NCBI RefSeq assembly: GCF_949987515.2
Contig: NC_082694.2
Location: 46,214,451 to 46,278,450 of the forward strand
DNA length: 64,000 bases
Direction: 5' to 3'
Source of the DNA: Delphinus delphis
Taxonomy: Eukaryota; Chordata; Mammalia; Artiodactyla; Delphinidae
Shown here piece after piece: positions 13,501-25,950 of the stretch (within the stretch, counting starts at the first letter, position 1; the number at the start of each line of letters is the position of its first letter). Both the position numbers and the translations under genes were made by a program. The notes below the pieces were generated by a model that made no database searches, had not been told where the DNA came from, and was given only the letters and a program-made list of their open reading frames with translations.

Positions 13501-15230
13501 AAGGATTAGGGTTAGGGTTCGGGCTAGGGTTAGGGTTAGGGGACGGGGACGGTTTAGGGTCCAGGTGAGGGTACGACAACGCTTTAGGGGGAGCTTACGT
13601 GTATGGGCGCGGGTTAGTGTTAGCGTATGGATTAGGATTAGGGGACGGCTGAGGGTCAGGCTTCGGGGAAGGGTTAGGGTTAGGGTTCGGGCTAGGGTTA
13701 GGGTTAGGGGACGGGGACGGTTTAGGGTCCAGGTGAGGGTACGACAATGCTTTAGGGGGAGCGTACGTGTGAGGGCGCGGGTTAGTGTTAGCGTACGGGT
13801 TAGGATTAGGGGACGGGTGAGGGTCAGGCTTCGGGGAAGGGTTAGGGTTAGGGTTCGGGCTAGGGTTAGGGTTGGGGACGGGGACGGTTTAGGGTCCATG
13901 TGAGGGTACGAGAACGCTTTAGGGGGAGCGTACGTGTGAGGGCGCGGGTTAGTGTTAGCGTACGGGTTAGGATTAGGGGACGGGTGAGGGTCAGGCTTCG
14001 GGGAAGGGTTAGGGTTAGGGTTCGGGCTAGGGTTAGGGTTAGGTGACGGGGACGGTTTAGGGTCCAGGTGAGGGTACGACAACGCTTTAGGGGGAGCGTA
14101 CGTGTGAGGGCGCGGGTTAGTGTTAGCGTACGGGTTAGGATTAGGGGACGGGTGAGGGTCAGGCTTCGGGGAAGGGTTAGGGTTAGGGTTCGGGCTAGGG
14201 TTAGGGTTGGGGACGGGGACAGTTTAGGGTCCAGGTGAGGGTACGACAACGATTTAGGGGGAGCGTACGTGTGAGGGCGCGGGTTAGTGTTAGCGTACGG
14301 GTTAGGAATAGGGGAAGGCTGAGGGTCAGGCTTCGGGGAAGGGTTAGGGTTAGGGTTCGGGCTAGGGTTAGGGGACGGGGACGGTTTAGGGTCCAGGTGA
14401 GGGTACGACAACGCTTTAGGGGGAGCGTACGTGTGAGGGCGCGGGTTAGTGTTAGCGTACGGGTTAGGTTTCGGGGACGGGTGAGGGTCAGGCTTCGGGG
14501 AAGAGTTACGGTTAGGGTTCAGGCTAGGGTTAGGGTTAGGGGACGGGGACGGTTTAGGGTCCAGGTGAGGGTACGACAACGCTTTAGGGGGAGCGTACGT
14601 GTGAGGGCGCGGGTTAGTGTTAGCGTACGGGTTAGGATTAGGGGACGGGTGAGGGTCAGGCTTCGGGGAAGGGTTAGGGTTAGGGTTCGGGCTAGGGTTA
14701 GGGTTAGGGGACGGGGACGGTTTAGGGTCCAGGTGAGGGTACGACAACGCTTTAGGGGGAGCGTACGTGTGAGTGCGCGGGTTAGTGTTAGCGTATGGGT
14801 TAGGATTAGGGGACGGCTGAGGGTCAGGCTTCGGGGAAGGGTTAGGGTTAGGGTTCGGCCTAGAGTTAGGGTTAGGGGACGGGGACGGTTTAGGGTCCAG
14901 GTAAGGGTACGACAACGCTTTAGGGGGAGCGTACGTGTGAGGGCGCGGGTTAGTGTTAGCGTACGGGTTAGGATTAGGGGACAGGTGAGGGTCAGGCTTC
15001 GGGGAAGGCTTAGGGTTAGGTTTCGGCCTGGGTTAGGGTACGGGGACGGTTTAGGGTCCAGGTAAGGGTACGACAACGCTTTAGGGGGAGCGTACGTGTG
15101 AGGGCGTGGGTTAGTGTTAGCGTGCGGGTTAGGATTAGGGGACGGGTGAGGGTCAGGCTGCGGGGAAGGGTTAGGGTTAGGGTTCGGGCTAGGGTTAGTG
15201 TTAGGGGACGGGGACGGTTTAGGGTCCAGG
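10030..15230 (+). repeat. Block V, copy 1 (contains block Z)
   Basis: The stretch matches 15.36-20.0 kb. From 10.03 to about 11.7 kb the offset is 5334 bp, with shared rare forms: ggaatagggg about 10133, gattggggcc about 10466, tagcaaacg about 10756, a 6-bp gain about 10866, and gctgtaggg about 11255. From about 12.4 kb the offset is 4517 bp, with shared forms tttaaggtcc about 12547, gtactgtgag about 13093, and ggtttcgggg about 14467. Summing the visible insertions and deletions between 10063 and 15397 gives 32 monomers minus 42 bp, which equals the observed 5334 bp. Confidence 0.85.
11580..12405 (+). repeat. Block Z, copy 2, inside block V copy 1 and absent from block V copy 2
   Basis: The deletion series of 5575-6400 recurs here: 3 bp at 11747, 1 bp about 11878, gagagg about 12019, 18 bp about 12193, and 1 bp about 12362. 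The V copies are offset by 5334 bp to its left and 4517 bp to its right. The difference, 817 bp, equals the Z length (840 minus 3, 1, 18 and 1). So Z was either inserted into V copy 1 or cleanly removed from V copy 2. Confidence 0.85.
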
Positions 15231-15364
15231 TGAGGGTACGAAAACGCTTTAGGGGGAGCGTACGTGTGAGGGCGCGGGTTAGTGTTAGCGTACGGGTTAG
15301 GATTAGGGGACGGCTGAGGGTCAGGCTTCGGGGAAGGGTTAGGGTTAGGGTTCGGGCTAGGGTT

Positions 15365-18300
15365 AGGGTTGGGGACGGGGACAGTTTAGGGTCCAGGTGA
15401 GGGTACGACAACGATTTAGGGGGAGCATACGTGTGAGGGCGCGGGTTAGTGTTAGCGTACGGGTTAGGAATAGGGGAAGGCTGAGGGTCAGGCTTCGGGG
15501 AAGGGTTAGGGTTAGGGTTCGGGCTAGGGTTAGGGGACGGGGACGGTTTAGGGTCCAGGTGAGGGTACGACAACGCTTTAGGGGGAGCGTACGTGTGAGG
15601 GCGCGGGTTAGTGTTAGCGTACGGGTTAGGATTAGGGGACGGCTGAGGGTCAGGCTTCGGGGAAGGGTTAGGGTTAGGGTTCGGGCTAGGGTTAGGGTTA
15701 GGGGACGGGGACGGTTTAGGGTCCAGGTGAGGGTACGACAACGCTTTAGGGGGAGCGTACGTGTGAGGGCGCGGGTTAGTGTTAGCGTACGGGTTAGGAT
15801 TGGGGCCGGGTGAGGTTCAGGCTTCGGGGAAGGGTTAGGGTTATGGTTCGGGCTAGGGTTAGGCTTAGGGGACGGGGACGGTTTAGGGTCCAGGTGAGGG
15901 TACGACAACGCTTTAGGGGGAGCGTACGTGTGAGGGCGCGGGTTAGTGTTAGCGTACGGGTTAGGATTAGGGGACGGCTGAGGGTCAGGCTTCGGGGAAG
16001 GGTTAGGGTTAGGGTTCGGGCTAGGGTTAGAGTTAGGGGACGGGGACGGTTTAGGGTCCAGGTGAGGGTACGACAACGCTTTAGGGGTAGCAAACGTGTG
16101 AGGGCGCGGGTTAGTGTTAGCGTACGGTTTAGGATTAGGGGACGGCTGAGGGTCAGGCTTCGGGAAAGTGTTAGTGTTAGGGTTCGGGCTAGGGTTAGCG
16201 TTAGGGTTAGGGGACGTGGACGGTTTAGGGTCCAGGTGAGGGTACGACAACGCTTTAGGGGGAGCGTACGTGTGAGGGCGCGGGTTAGTGTTAGCGTACG
16301 GGTTAGGATTAGGGGACGGGTGGGGGTCAGGCTTCGGGGAAGGGTTAGGGTTAGGGTTCGGGCTAGAGTTAGGGTTAGGGGACGGGGACGGTTTAGGGTC
16401 CAAGTGAGGGTACGACAACGCTTTAGGGGGAGCGTACGTGTGAGGGCGCGGGTTAGTGTTAGCGTACGGGTTAGGATTAGGGGACGGGTGAGGGTCAGGC
16501 TTCGGGGAAGGGTTAGGGTTAGGGTTCGGGCTAGGGTTAGGGTTAGGGGACGGGGACGGTTTAGGGTCCAGGTGAGGGTACGACAACGCTGTAGGGGGAG
16601 CGTACGTGTGAGGGCGCGGGTTAGTGTTAGCGTACGGGTTAGGATTAGGGGACGGCTGAGGGTCAGGCTTCGGGGAAGGGTTAGGGTTAGGGTTCGGGCT
16701 AGGGTTAGGGTTGGGGACGGGGACGGTTTAGGGTCCATGTGAGGGTACGACAACGCTTTACGGGGAGCGTACGTGTGAGGGCGTGGGTTAGTGTTAGCGT
16801 ACGGGTTAGGATTAGGGGACGGCTGAGGGTCAGGCTTCGGGGAAGGGTTAAGGTTAGGGTTCGGGCTAGGGTTAGGGTTAGGGGACGGGGACGGTTTAGG
16901 GTCCAGGTGAGGGTACGACAACGCTTTAGGGGGAGCGTACGTGTGAGGGCGTGGGTTAGTGTTAGCGTACGGGTTAGGATTAGGGGACGGCTGAGGGTCA
17001 GGCTTCGGGGAAGGGTTAGGGTTAGGGTTCGGGCTAGGGTTAGGGTTAGGGGACGGGGACGGTTTAAGGTCCAGGTGAGGGTACGACAACGCTTTAGGGG
17101 GAGCGTACGTGTGAGGGCGCGGGTTAGTGTTAGCGTACGGTTTAGGATTAGGGGACGGCTGAGGGTCAGGCTTCGGGGAAGGGTTAGGGTTAGGGTTCGG
17201 GCTAGGGTTAGGGTTAGGGGACGGGGACGGTTTAGGGTCCAGGTGAGGGTACGACAACGCTTTAGGGGGAGCGTACGTGTGAGGGCGCGGGTTAGTGTTA
17301 GCGTACGGGTTAGGATTAGGGGACGGGTGGGAGTCAGGCTTCGGGGAAGGGTTAGGGTTAGGGTTCGGGCTAGGGTTAGGGTTAGGGGACGGGGACGGTT
17401 TAGGGTCCAGGTGAGGGTACGACAACGCTTTAGGGGGAGCTTACGTGTATGGGCGCGGGTTAGTGTTACCGTACGGGTTAGGATTAGGGGACGGCTGAGG
17501 GTCAGTCTTCGGGGAAGGGTTAGGGTTAGGGTTCGGGCTAGGGTTAGGGTTAGGGGACGGGGACGGTTTAGGGTCCAGGTGAGGGTACGACAACGCTTTA
17601 GGGGGAGCGTACTGTGAGGGCGCGGGTTAGTGTTAGCGTACGGGTTAGGATTAGGGGACGGGTGAGGGTCAGGCTTCGGGGAAGGGTTAGGGTTAGGGTT
17701 CGGACTAGGGTTAGGGTTAGGGGACGGGGACGGTTTAGGGTCCAGGTGAGGGTACGACAACGCTTTAGGGGGAGCGTACGTGTGAGGGCGTGGGTTAGTG
17801 TTAGCGTACGGGTTAGGATTAGGGGACGGATGAGGGTCAGGCTTCGGGGAAGGGTTAGGGTTAGGGTTCGGGCTAGGGTTAGGGTTAGGGGACGGGGACG
17901 GTTTAGGGTCCAGGTGAGGGTACGACAACGCTTTAGGGGGAGCGTACGTGTGAGGGCGCGGGTTAGTGTTAGCGTACGGGTTAGGATTAGGGGACGGGTG
18001 AGGGTCAGGCTTCGGGGAAGGATTAGGGTTAGGGTTCGGGCTAGGGTTAGGGTTAGGGGACGGGGACGGTTTAGGGTCCAGGTGAGGGTACGACAACGCT
18101 TTAGGGGGAGCGTACGTGTGAGGGCGTGGGTTAGTGTTAGCGTATGGGTTAGGATTAGGGGACGGCTGAGGGTCAGGCTTCGGGGAACGGTTAGGGTTAG
18201 GGTTCGGGCTAGGGTTAGGGTTAGGGGACGGGGACGGTTTAGGGTCCAGGTGAGGGTACGACAATGCTTTAGGGGGAGCGTACGTGTGAGGGCGCGGGTT

Positions 18301-20000
18301 AGTGTTAGCGTACGGGTTAGGATTAGGGGACGGGTGAGGGTCAGGCTTCGGGGAAGGGTTAGGGTTAGGGTTCGGGCTAGGGTTAGGGTTGGGGACGGGG
18401 ACGGTTTAGGGTCCATGTGAGGGTACGAGAACGCTTTAGGGGGAGCGTACGTGTGAGGGCGCGGGTTAGTGTTAGCGTACGGGTTAGGATTAGGGGACGG
18501 GTGAGGGTCAGGCTTCGGGGAAGGGTTAGGGTTAGGGTTCGGGCTAGGGTTAGGGTTAGGTGACGGGGACGGTTTAGGGTCCAGGTGAGGGTACGACAAC
18601 GCTTTAGGGGGAGCGTACGTGTGAGGGCGCGGGTTAGTGTTAGCGTACGGGTTAGGATTAGGGGACGGGTGAGGGTCAGGCTTCGGGGAAGGGTTAGGGT
18701 TAGGGTTCGGGCTAGGGTTAGGGTTGGGGACGGGGACAGTTTAGGGTCCAGGTGAGGGTACGACAACGATTTAGGGGGAGCGTACGTGTGAGGGCGCGGG
18801 TTAGTGTTAGCGTACGGGTTAGGAATAGGGGAAGGCTGAGGGTCAGGCTTCGGGGAAGGGTTAGGGTTAGGGTTCGGGCTAGGGTTAGGGGACGGGGACG
18901 GTTTAGGGTCCAGGTGAGGGTACGACAACGCTTTAGGGGGAGCGTACGTGTGAGGGCGCGGGTTAGTGTTAGCGTACGGGTTAGGTTTCGGGGACGGGTG
19001 AGGGTCAGGCTTCGGGGAAGAGTTACGGTTAGGGTTCAGGCTAGGGTTAGGGTTAGGGGACGGGGACGGTTTAGGGTCCAGGTGAGGGTACGACAACGCT
19101 TTAGGGGGAGCGTACGTGTGAGGGCGCGGGTTAGTGTTAGCGTACGGGTTAGGATTAGGGGACGGGTGAGGGTCAGGCTTCGGGGAAGGGTTAGGGTTAG
19201 GGTTCGGGCTAGGGTTAGGGTTAGGGGACGGGGACGGTTTAGGGTCCAGGTGAGGGTACGACAACGCTTTAGGGGGAGCGTACGTGTGAGGGCGCGGGTT
19301 AGTGTTAGCGTACGGGTTAGGATTAGGGGACAGGTGAGGGTCAGGCTTCGGGGAAGGCTTAGGGTTAGGTTTCGGCCTGGGTTAGGGTACGGGGACGGTT
19401 TAGGGTCCAGGTAAGGGTACGACAACGCTTTAGGGGGAGCGTACGTGTGAGGGCGCGGGTTAGTGTTAGCGTACGGGTTAGGATTAGGGGACGGGTGAGG
19501 GTCAGGCTTCGGGGAAGGGTTAGGGTTAGGGTTCGGGCTAGGGTTAGGGTTAGGGGACGGGGACGGTTTAGGGTCCAGGTGAGGGTACGACAACGCTTTA
19601 GGGGGAGCGTACGTGTGAGTGCGCGGGTTAGTGTTAGCGTATGGGTTAGGATTAGGGGACGGCTGAGGGTCAGGCTTCGGGGAAGGGTTAGGGTTAGGGT
19701 TCGGCCTAGAGTTAGGGTTAGGGGACGGGGACGGTTTAGGGTCCAGGTAAGGGTACGACAACGCTTTAGGGGGAGCGTACGTGTGAGGGCGCGGGTTAGT
19801 GTTAGCGTACGGGTTAGGATTAGGGGACAGGTGAGGGTCAGGCTTCGGGGAAGGCTTAGGGTTAGGTTTCGGCCTGGGTTAGGGTACGGGGACGGTTTAG
19901 GGTCCAGGTAAGGGTACGACAACGCTTTAGGGGGAGCGTACGTGTGAGGGCGTGGGTTAGTGTTAGCGTGCGGGTTAGGATTAGGGGACGGGTGAGGGTC
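15365..20000 (+). repeat. Block V, copy 2 (lacks block Z)
   Basis: This is the copy of 10.03-15.2 kb. At about 17.0-17.07 kb the sequence passes directly from the part matching 11.7 kb to the part matching 12.5 kb, skipping Z. Near 19.33-19.76 kb two further monomers (329 bp) are present relative to copy 1. They are a tandem duplicate including the 7-bp-deleted junction ggcctgggttagggtacg, seen at about 15026 in copy 1 and at about 19375 and 19872 here. Confidence 0.8.
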
Positions 20001-22147
20001 AGGCTGCGGGGAAGGGTTAGGGTTAGGGTTCGGGCTAGGGTTAGGGTTAGGGGACGGGGACGGTTTAGGGTCCAGGTGAGGGTACGACAACGCTTTAGGG
20101 GGAGCGTACGTGTGAGGGCGCGGGTTAGTGTTAGCGTACGGGTTAGGATTAGGGGACGGCTGAGGGTCAGGCTTCGGGGAAGGGTTAGGGTTAGGGTTCG
20201 GGCTAGGGTTAGGGGACGGGGACGGTGTAGGGTCCAGGTGAGGGTACGACAACTCTTTAGGGGGAGAGTACGTGTGAGGGCGCGGGTTAGTGTTAGCGTA
20301 CGGGTTAGGATTAGGGGACGCCTGAGGGTCAGGCTTCGGGGAAGGGTTAGGGTTAGGGTTCGGGCTAGGGTTAGGGTTAGGGGACGGGGACGGTTTAGTG
20401 TACAGGTGAGGGTACGACAACGCTTTAGGGGGAGCGTACGTGTGAGGGCGCGGGTTAGTGTTAGCGTACGGGTTAGGATTAGGGGACGGGTGAGGGTCAG
20501 GCTTCGGGGAAGGGTTACGGTTAGGGTTCGGGCTAGGGTTAGGGTTAGGGGACGGGGACGGTTTAGGGTCCAGGTGAGGGTACGACAACGCTTTAGGGGG
20601 AGCGTACGTGTGAGGGCGCGGGTTAGTGTTAGCGTACGGTTTAGGATTAGGGGACGGGTGAGGGTCAGGCTTCGGGGAAGGGTTAGGGTTAGGGTTCGGG
20701 CTAGGGTTAGGGTTAGGGGACGGGGACGGTTTAGGGTCCAGGTGAGGGTACGACAACGCTTTAGGGGGAGCGTACGTGTGAGGGCGCGGGTTAGTGTTAG
20801 CGTATGGGTTAGGATTAGGGGACGGCTGAGGGTCAGGCTTCGGGGAAGGGTTAGGGTTAGGGTTCGGCCTAGGGTTAGGGTTAGGGGACGGGGACGGTTT
20901 AGGGTCCAGGTGAGGGTACGACAACGCTTTAGGGGGAGCGTACGTGTGAGGGCGCGGGTTAGTGTTAGCGTATGGGTTAGGATTAGGGGACGGCTGAGGG
21001 TCAGGCTTCGGGGAAGGGTTAGGGTTAGGGTTCGGCCTAGAGTTAGGGTTAGGGGACGGGGACGGTTTAGGGTCCAGGTAAGGGTACGACAACGCTTTAG
21101 GGGGAGCGTACGTGTGAGGGCGCGGGTTAGTGTTAGCGTACAGGTTAGGATTAGGGGACAGGTGAGGGTCAGGCTTCGGGGAAGGCTTAGGGTTAGGTTT
21201 CGGCCTGGGTTAGGGTACGGGGACGGTTTAGGGTCCAGGTAAGGGTACGACAACGCTTTAGGGGGAGCGTACGTGTGAGGGCGTGGGTTAGTGTTAGCGT
21301 GCGGGTTAGGATTAGGGGACGGGTGAGGGTCAGGCTGCGGGGAAGGGTTAGGGTTAGGGTTCGGGCTAGGGTTAGTGTTAGGGGACGGGGACGGTTTAGG
21401 GTCCAGGTGAGGGTACGACAACGCTTTAGGGGGAGCGTACGTGTGAGGGCGCGGGTTAGTGTTAGCGTACGGGTTAGGATTAGGGGACGGCTGAGGGTCA
21501 GGCTTCGGGGAAGGGTTAGGGTTAGGGTTCGGGCTAGGGTTAGGGGACGGGGACGGCGTAGGGTCCAGGTGAGGGTACGACAACTCTTTAGGGGGAGAGT
21601 ACGTGTGAGGGCGCGGGTTAGTGTTAGCGTACGGGTTAGGATTAGGGGACGCCTGAGGCTCAGGCTTCGGGGAAGGGTTAGGGTTAGGGTTCGGGCTAGG
21701 GTTAGGGTTAGGGGACGGGGACGGTTTAGTGTCCAGGTGAGGGTACGACAACGCTTTAGGGGGAGCGTACGTGTGAGGGCGCGGGTTAGTGTTAGCGTAC
21801 GGGTTAGGATTAGGGGACGGGTGAGGGTCAGGCTTCGGGGAAGGGTTACGGTTAGGGTTCGGGCTAGGGTTAGGGTTAGGGGACGGGGACGGTTTAGGGT
21901 CCAGGTGAGGGTACGACAACGCTTTAGGGGGAGCGTACGTGTGAGGGCGCGGGTTAGTGTTAGCGTACGGTTTAGGATTAGGGGACGGGTGAGGGTCAGG
22001 CTTCGGGGAAGGGTTAGGGTTAGGGTTCGGGCTAGGGTTAGGGTTAGGGGACGGGGACGGTTTAGGGTCCAGGTGAGGGTACGACAACGCTTTAGTGGGA
22101 GCGTACGTGTGAGGGCGCGGGTTAGTGTTAGCGTACGGGTTAGGATT
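19860..22147 (+). repeat. Block X, first pair (two tandem copies, 1331-bp spacing)
   Basis: Each copy opens with the ggcctgggttagggtacg junction (about 19872 and 21203), followed by gttagcgtgcgg and aggctgcgggg. It then runs through a monomer with one hexamer lost (about 20206), the pair caactcttta and gggagagtacg, gacgcctgag, and tttagtgt. The spacing is 1331 bp, which is eight monomers minus 13 bp (7 bp at the junction plus one hexamer). The second copy ends close to 22.15 kb, where block Y starts. Confidence 0.85.
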
Positions 22148-23599
22148 ATGGGATGGGTGAGGGTCAGGCTTCGGGGAAGGTTTAGGGTTAGGGTTCGGGC
22201 TAGGGTTAGGGTTAGGGGACGGGGACGGTTTAGGGTCCAGGTGAGGGTATTACAACGTTTTAGGGGGAGCATACGTGTGAGGGCGCAGGTTAGTGTTAGC
22301 GTACGGGTTAGGATTAGGGGACGGGTGAGGGTCAGGCTTCGGGGAAGGGTTAGGGTTAGGGTTCGGGCTAGGGTTAGGGTTAGGGGACGGGGACGGTTTA
22401 GGGTCCAGGTGAGGGTACGACAACGCTTTAGGGGGAGCGTACGTGTGAGGGGGCGGGTTAGTGTTAGCGTACGGGTTAGGATTACGGGACGGGTGAGGGT
22501 CAGGCTTCGGGGAACGGTTAGGGTTAGGGTTCGGGCTAGGGTTAGGGTTAGGGGACGGGGACGGTTTAGGGTCCAGGTGAGGGTACGACAACGCTTTAGG
22601 GGGAGCGTACGTGTGAGGGCGCGTGTTAGTGTTAGCGTACGGGTTAGGATTAGGGGACGGGTGAGGGTCAGGCTTCAGGGAAGGCTTAGGGTTAGAGTTC
22701 GGGCTAGGGTTAGGGTTACGGGACGGGGACGGTTTAGGGTGCAGGTGAGGGTACGACAACGCTTTAGGGGGAGCGTACGTGTGAGGGCGCGGGTTAGTGT
22801 TAGCGTACGGGTTAGGATTAGGGGACGGCTGAGGGTCAGGCTTCGGGGAAGGGTTAGGGTTAGGGTTCGGGCTAGTGTTAGGATTAGGGGACGGGGACGG
22901 TTTAGGGTCCAGGTGAGGGTACGACAACGCTTTAGGCGGAGCGTATGTGTGAGGGCGCAGGTTAGTGTTAGCGTACGGGTTAGGATTAGGGGACGGCTGA
23001 GGGTCAGGCTTTGGGGAAGGGTTAGGGTTAGGGTTCGGGCTAGGGTTAGGGTTAGGGGACGGGGACGGTTTAGGGTCCAGGTGAGGGTACGACAACGCTT
23101 TAGGGGGAGCGTACATGTGAGGGCGCGGGTTAGTGTTAGCGTACGGGTTAGGATTATGGGACGGGTGAGGGTCAGGCTTCGGGGAAGGGTTAGGGTTAGG
23201 GTTCGGGCTAGGGTTAGGGTTAGGGGACGGGGACGGTTTAGGGTCCAGGTGAGGGTACGACAACGCTTTAGGGGGAGCGTACGTGTGAGGGGGCGGGTTA
23301 GTGTTAGCGTACGGGTTAGGATTAGGGGACGGGTGAGGGTCAGGCTTCGGGGAACGGTTAGGGTTAGGGTTCGGGCTAGGGTTAGGGTTAGGGGACGGGG
23401 ACCGTTTAGGGTCGAGGTGAGGGTACGACAACGCTTTAGGGGGAGCGTACGTGTGAGGGCGCGGGTTAGTGTTAGCGTACGGGTTAGGATTAGGGGACGG
23501 GTGAGGGTCAGGCTTCGGGGAAGGGTTAGGGTTAGGGTTCGGGCTAGGGTTAGGGTTAGGGGACCGGGACGGTTTAGGGTCCAGCTGAGTGTACGACAA

Positions 23600-25950
23600 C
23601 GCTTTATGGGGCGCGTACGTGTGAGGGCGCAGGTTAGTGTTAGCGTACGGGTTAGGATTATGGGATGGGTGAGGGTCAGGCTTCGGGGAAGGTTTAGGGT
23701 TAGGGTTCGGGCTAGGGTTAGGGTTAGGGGACGGGGACGGTTTAGGGTCCAGGTGAGGGTATTACAACGCTTTAGGGGGAGCGTACGTGTGAGGGCGCAG
23801 GTTAGTGTTAGCGTACGGGTTAGGATTAGGGGACGGCTGAGGGTCAGGCTTCGGGGAAGGGTTAGGGTTAGGGTTCGGGCTAGGGTTAGGGTTAGGGGAC
23901 GGGGACGGTTTAGGGTCCAGGTGAGGGTACGACAACGCTTTAGGGGGAGCGTACGTGTGAGGGGGCGGGTTAGTGTTAGCGTACGGGTTAGGATTACGGG
24001 ACGGGTGAGGGTCAGTCTTCGGGGAACGGTTAGGGTTAGGGTTCGGGCTAGGGTTAGGGTTAGGGGACGGGGACGGTTTAGGGTCCAGGTGAGGGTACGA
24101 CAACGCTTTAGGGGGAGCGTACGTGTGAGGGCGCGTGTTAGTGTTAGCGTACGGGTTAGGATTAGGGGACGGGTGAGGGTCAGGCTTCAGGGAAGGCTTA
24201 GGGTTAGGGTTCGGGCTAGGGTTAGGGTTAGGGGACGGGGACGGTTTAGGGTGCAGGTGAGGGTACGACAACGCTTTAGGGGGAGCGTACGTGTGAGGGC
24301 GCGGGTTAGTGTTAGCGTACGGGTTAGGATTAGGGGACGGCTGAGGGTCAGGCTTCGGGGAAGGGTTAGGGTTAGGGTTCGGGCTAGTGTTAGGATTAGG
24401 GGACGGGGACGGTTTAGGGTCCAGGTGAGGGTACGACAACGCTTTAGGCGGAGCGTATGTGTGAGGGCGCAGGTTAGTGTTAGCGTACGGGTTAGGATTA
24501 GGGGACGGCTGAGGGTCAGGCTTTGGGGAAGTGTTAGTGTTAGGGTTCGGGCTAGGGTTAGGGTTAGGGGACGGGGACGGTTTAGGGTCCAGGTGAGGGT
24601 ACGACAACGCTTTAGGGGGAGCGTACCTGTGAGGGCGCGGGTTAGTGTTAGCGTACGGGTTAGGATTAGGGGACGGGTGAGGGTCAGGCTTCGGGGAAGG
24701 GTTAGGGTTAGGGTTCGGGCTAGGGTTAGGGTTAGGGGACGGGGACGGTTTAGGGTCCAGGTGAGGGTACGACAACGCTTTAGGGGGAGCGTACGTGTGA
24801 GGGGGCGGGTTAGTGTTAGCGTACGGGTTAGGATTAGGGGACGGGTGAGGGTCAGGCTTCGGGGAACGGTTAGGGTTAAGGTTCGGGCTAGGGTTAGGGT
24901 TAGGGGACGGGGACGGTTTAGGGTCCAGGTGAGGGTACGACAACGCTTTAGGGGGAGCGTACGTGTGAGGGCGCGTGTTAGTGTTAGCGTACGGGTTAGG
25001 ATTAGGGGATGGGTGAGGGTCAGGCTTCAGGGAAGGCTTAGGGTTAGGGTTCGGGCTAGGGTTAGGGTTAGGGGACGGGGACGGTTTAGGGTGCAGGTGA
25101 GGGTACGACAACGCATTAGGGGGAGCGTACGTGTGAGGGCGCGGGTTAGTGTTAGCGTACGGGTTAGGATTAGGGGACGGCTGAGGGTCAGGCTTCGGGG
25201 AAGGGTTAGGGTTAGGGTTCGGGCTAGTGTTAGGATTAGGGGACGGGGACGGTTTAGGGTCCAGGTGAGGGTACGACAACGCTTTAGGCGGAGCGTATGT
25301 GTGAGGGCGCAGGTTAGTGTTAGCGTACGGGTTAGGATTAGGGGACGGCTGAGGGTCAGGCTTTGGGGAAGTGTTAGTGTTAGGGTTCGGGCTAGGGTTA
25401 GGGTTAGGGGACGGGGACGGTTTAGGGTCCAGGTGAGGGTACGACAACGCTTTAGGGGGAGCGTACATGTGAGGGCGCGGGTTAGTGTTAGCGTACGGGT
25501 TAGGATTAGGGGATGGGTGAGGGTCAGGCTTCGGGGAAGGGTTAGGGTTAGGGTTCGGGCTAGGGTTAGGGTTAGGGGACGGGGACGGTTTAGAGTCCAG
25601 GTGATGGTACGAAAATGCTTTAGGGGGAGCGTACGTGTGAGGGCGCGGGTTAGTGTTAGAGTACGGATTAGGATAAGGGGACGGCTGAGGGTCAGGCTTC
25701 GGGGAAGGGCTAGGTTTAGGGTTCGGGCTAGGGTTAGGGTTGGGGACGCGGACGGTTTAGGGTCCAGGTGAGGGTACGACAACGCTTTAGGGGGAGGGTT
25801 CGTGTGAGGGCGTGGGTCAGTGTTAGCATACGGGTTAGGATTAGGGGACGGGTGAGGGTCAGGCTTCGGGGAAGGGTTAGGGTTAGGGTTCGGGCTAGGG
25901 TTAGGGTTAGGGGACCGGGACGGTTTAGGGTCCAGCTGAGTGTACGACAA
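23600..25950 (+). repeat. 14-monomer higher-order repeat unit (2351 bp), complete copy 1
   Basis: Reading one diagnostic change per monomer gives the order A B C D E F G C D E F G H I. A = tatggggcgcg; B follows gtattacaac; C = gagggggcgg; D = gcgcgtgtt; E follows gtgcagg; F = ggcggagcgtatg; G = gtacatg or gtacctg; H follows gtacgaaaatgc; I = gggagggttcg. The gtgcagg mark falls at 24253 and 25093 (840 bp apart), then 26604 and 27444. So five monomers (C-G) are duplicated inside a 14-monomer unit. The next unit starts 2351 bp later, one base short of 14 x 168 because of the ttggggac deletion before I. Confidence 0.85.

Noticed and set aside
21275..25771. A + strand open frame of about 1,498 codons, rich in Arg and Val, and many similar ones across the window
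   Set aside because: The frame is the agg-gtt reading of the telomere hexamer. It repeats every 56 codons because 168 is divisible by 3, and it ends only where a small indel shifts phase (often at ttggggac). There is no promoter, no initiator context and no complex domain.
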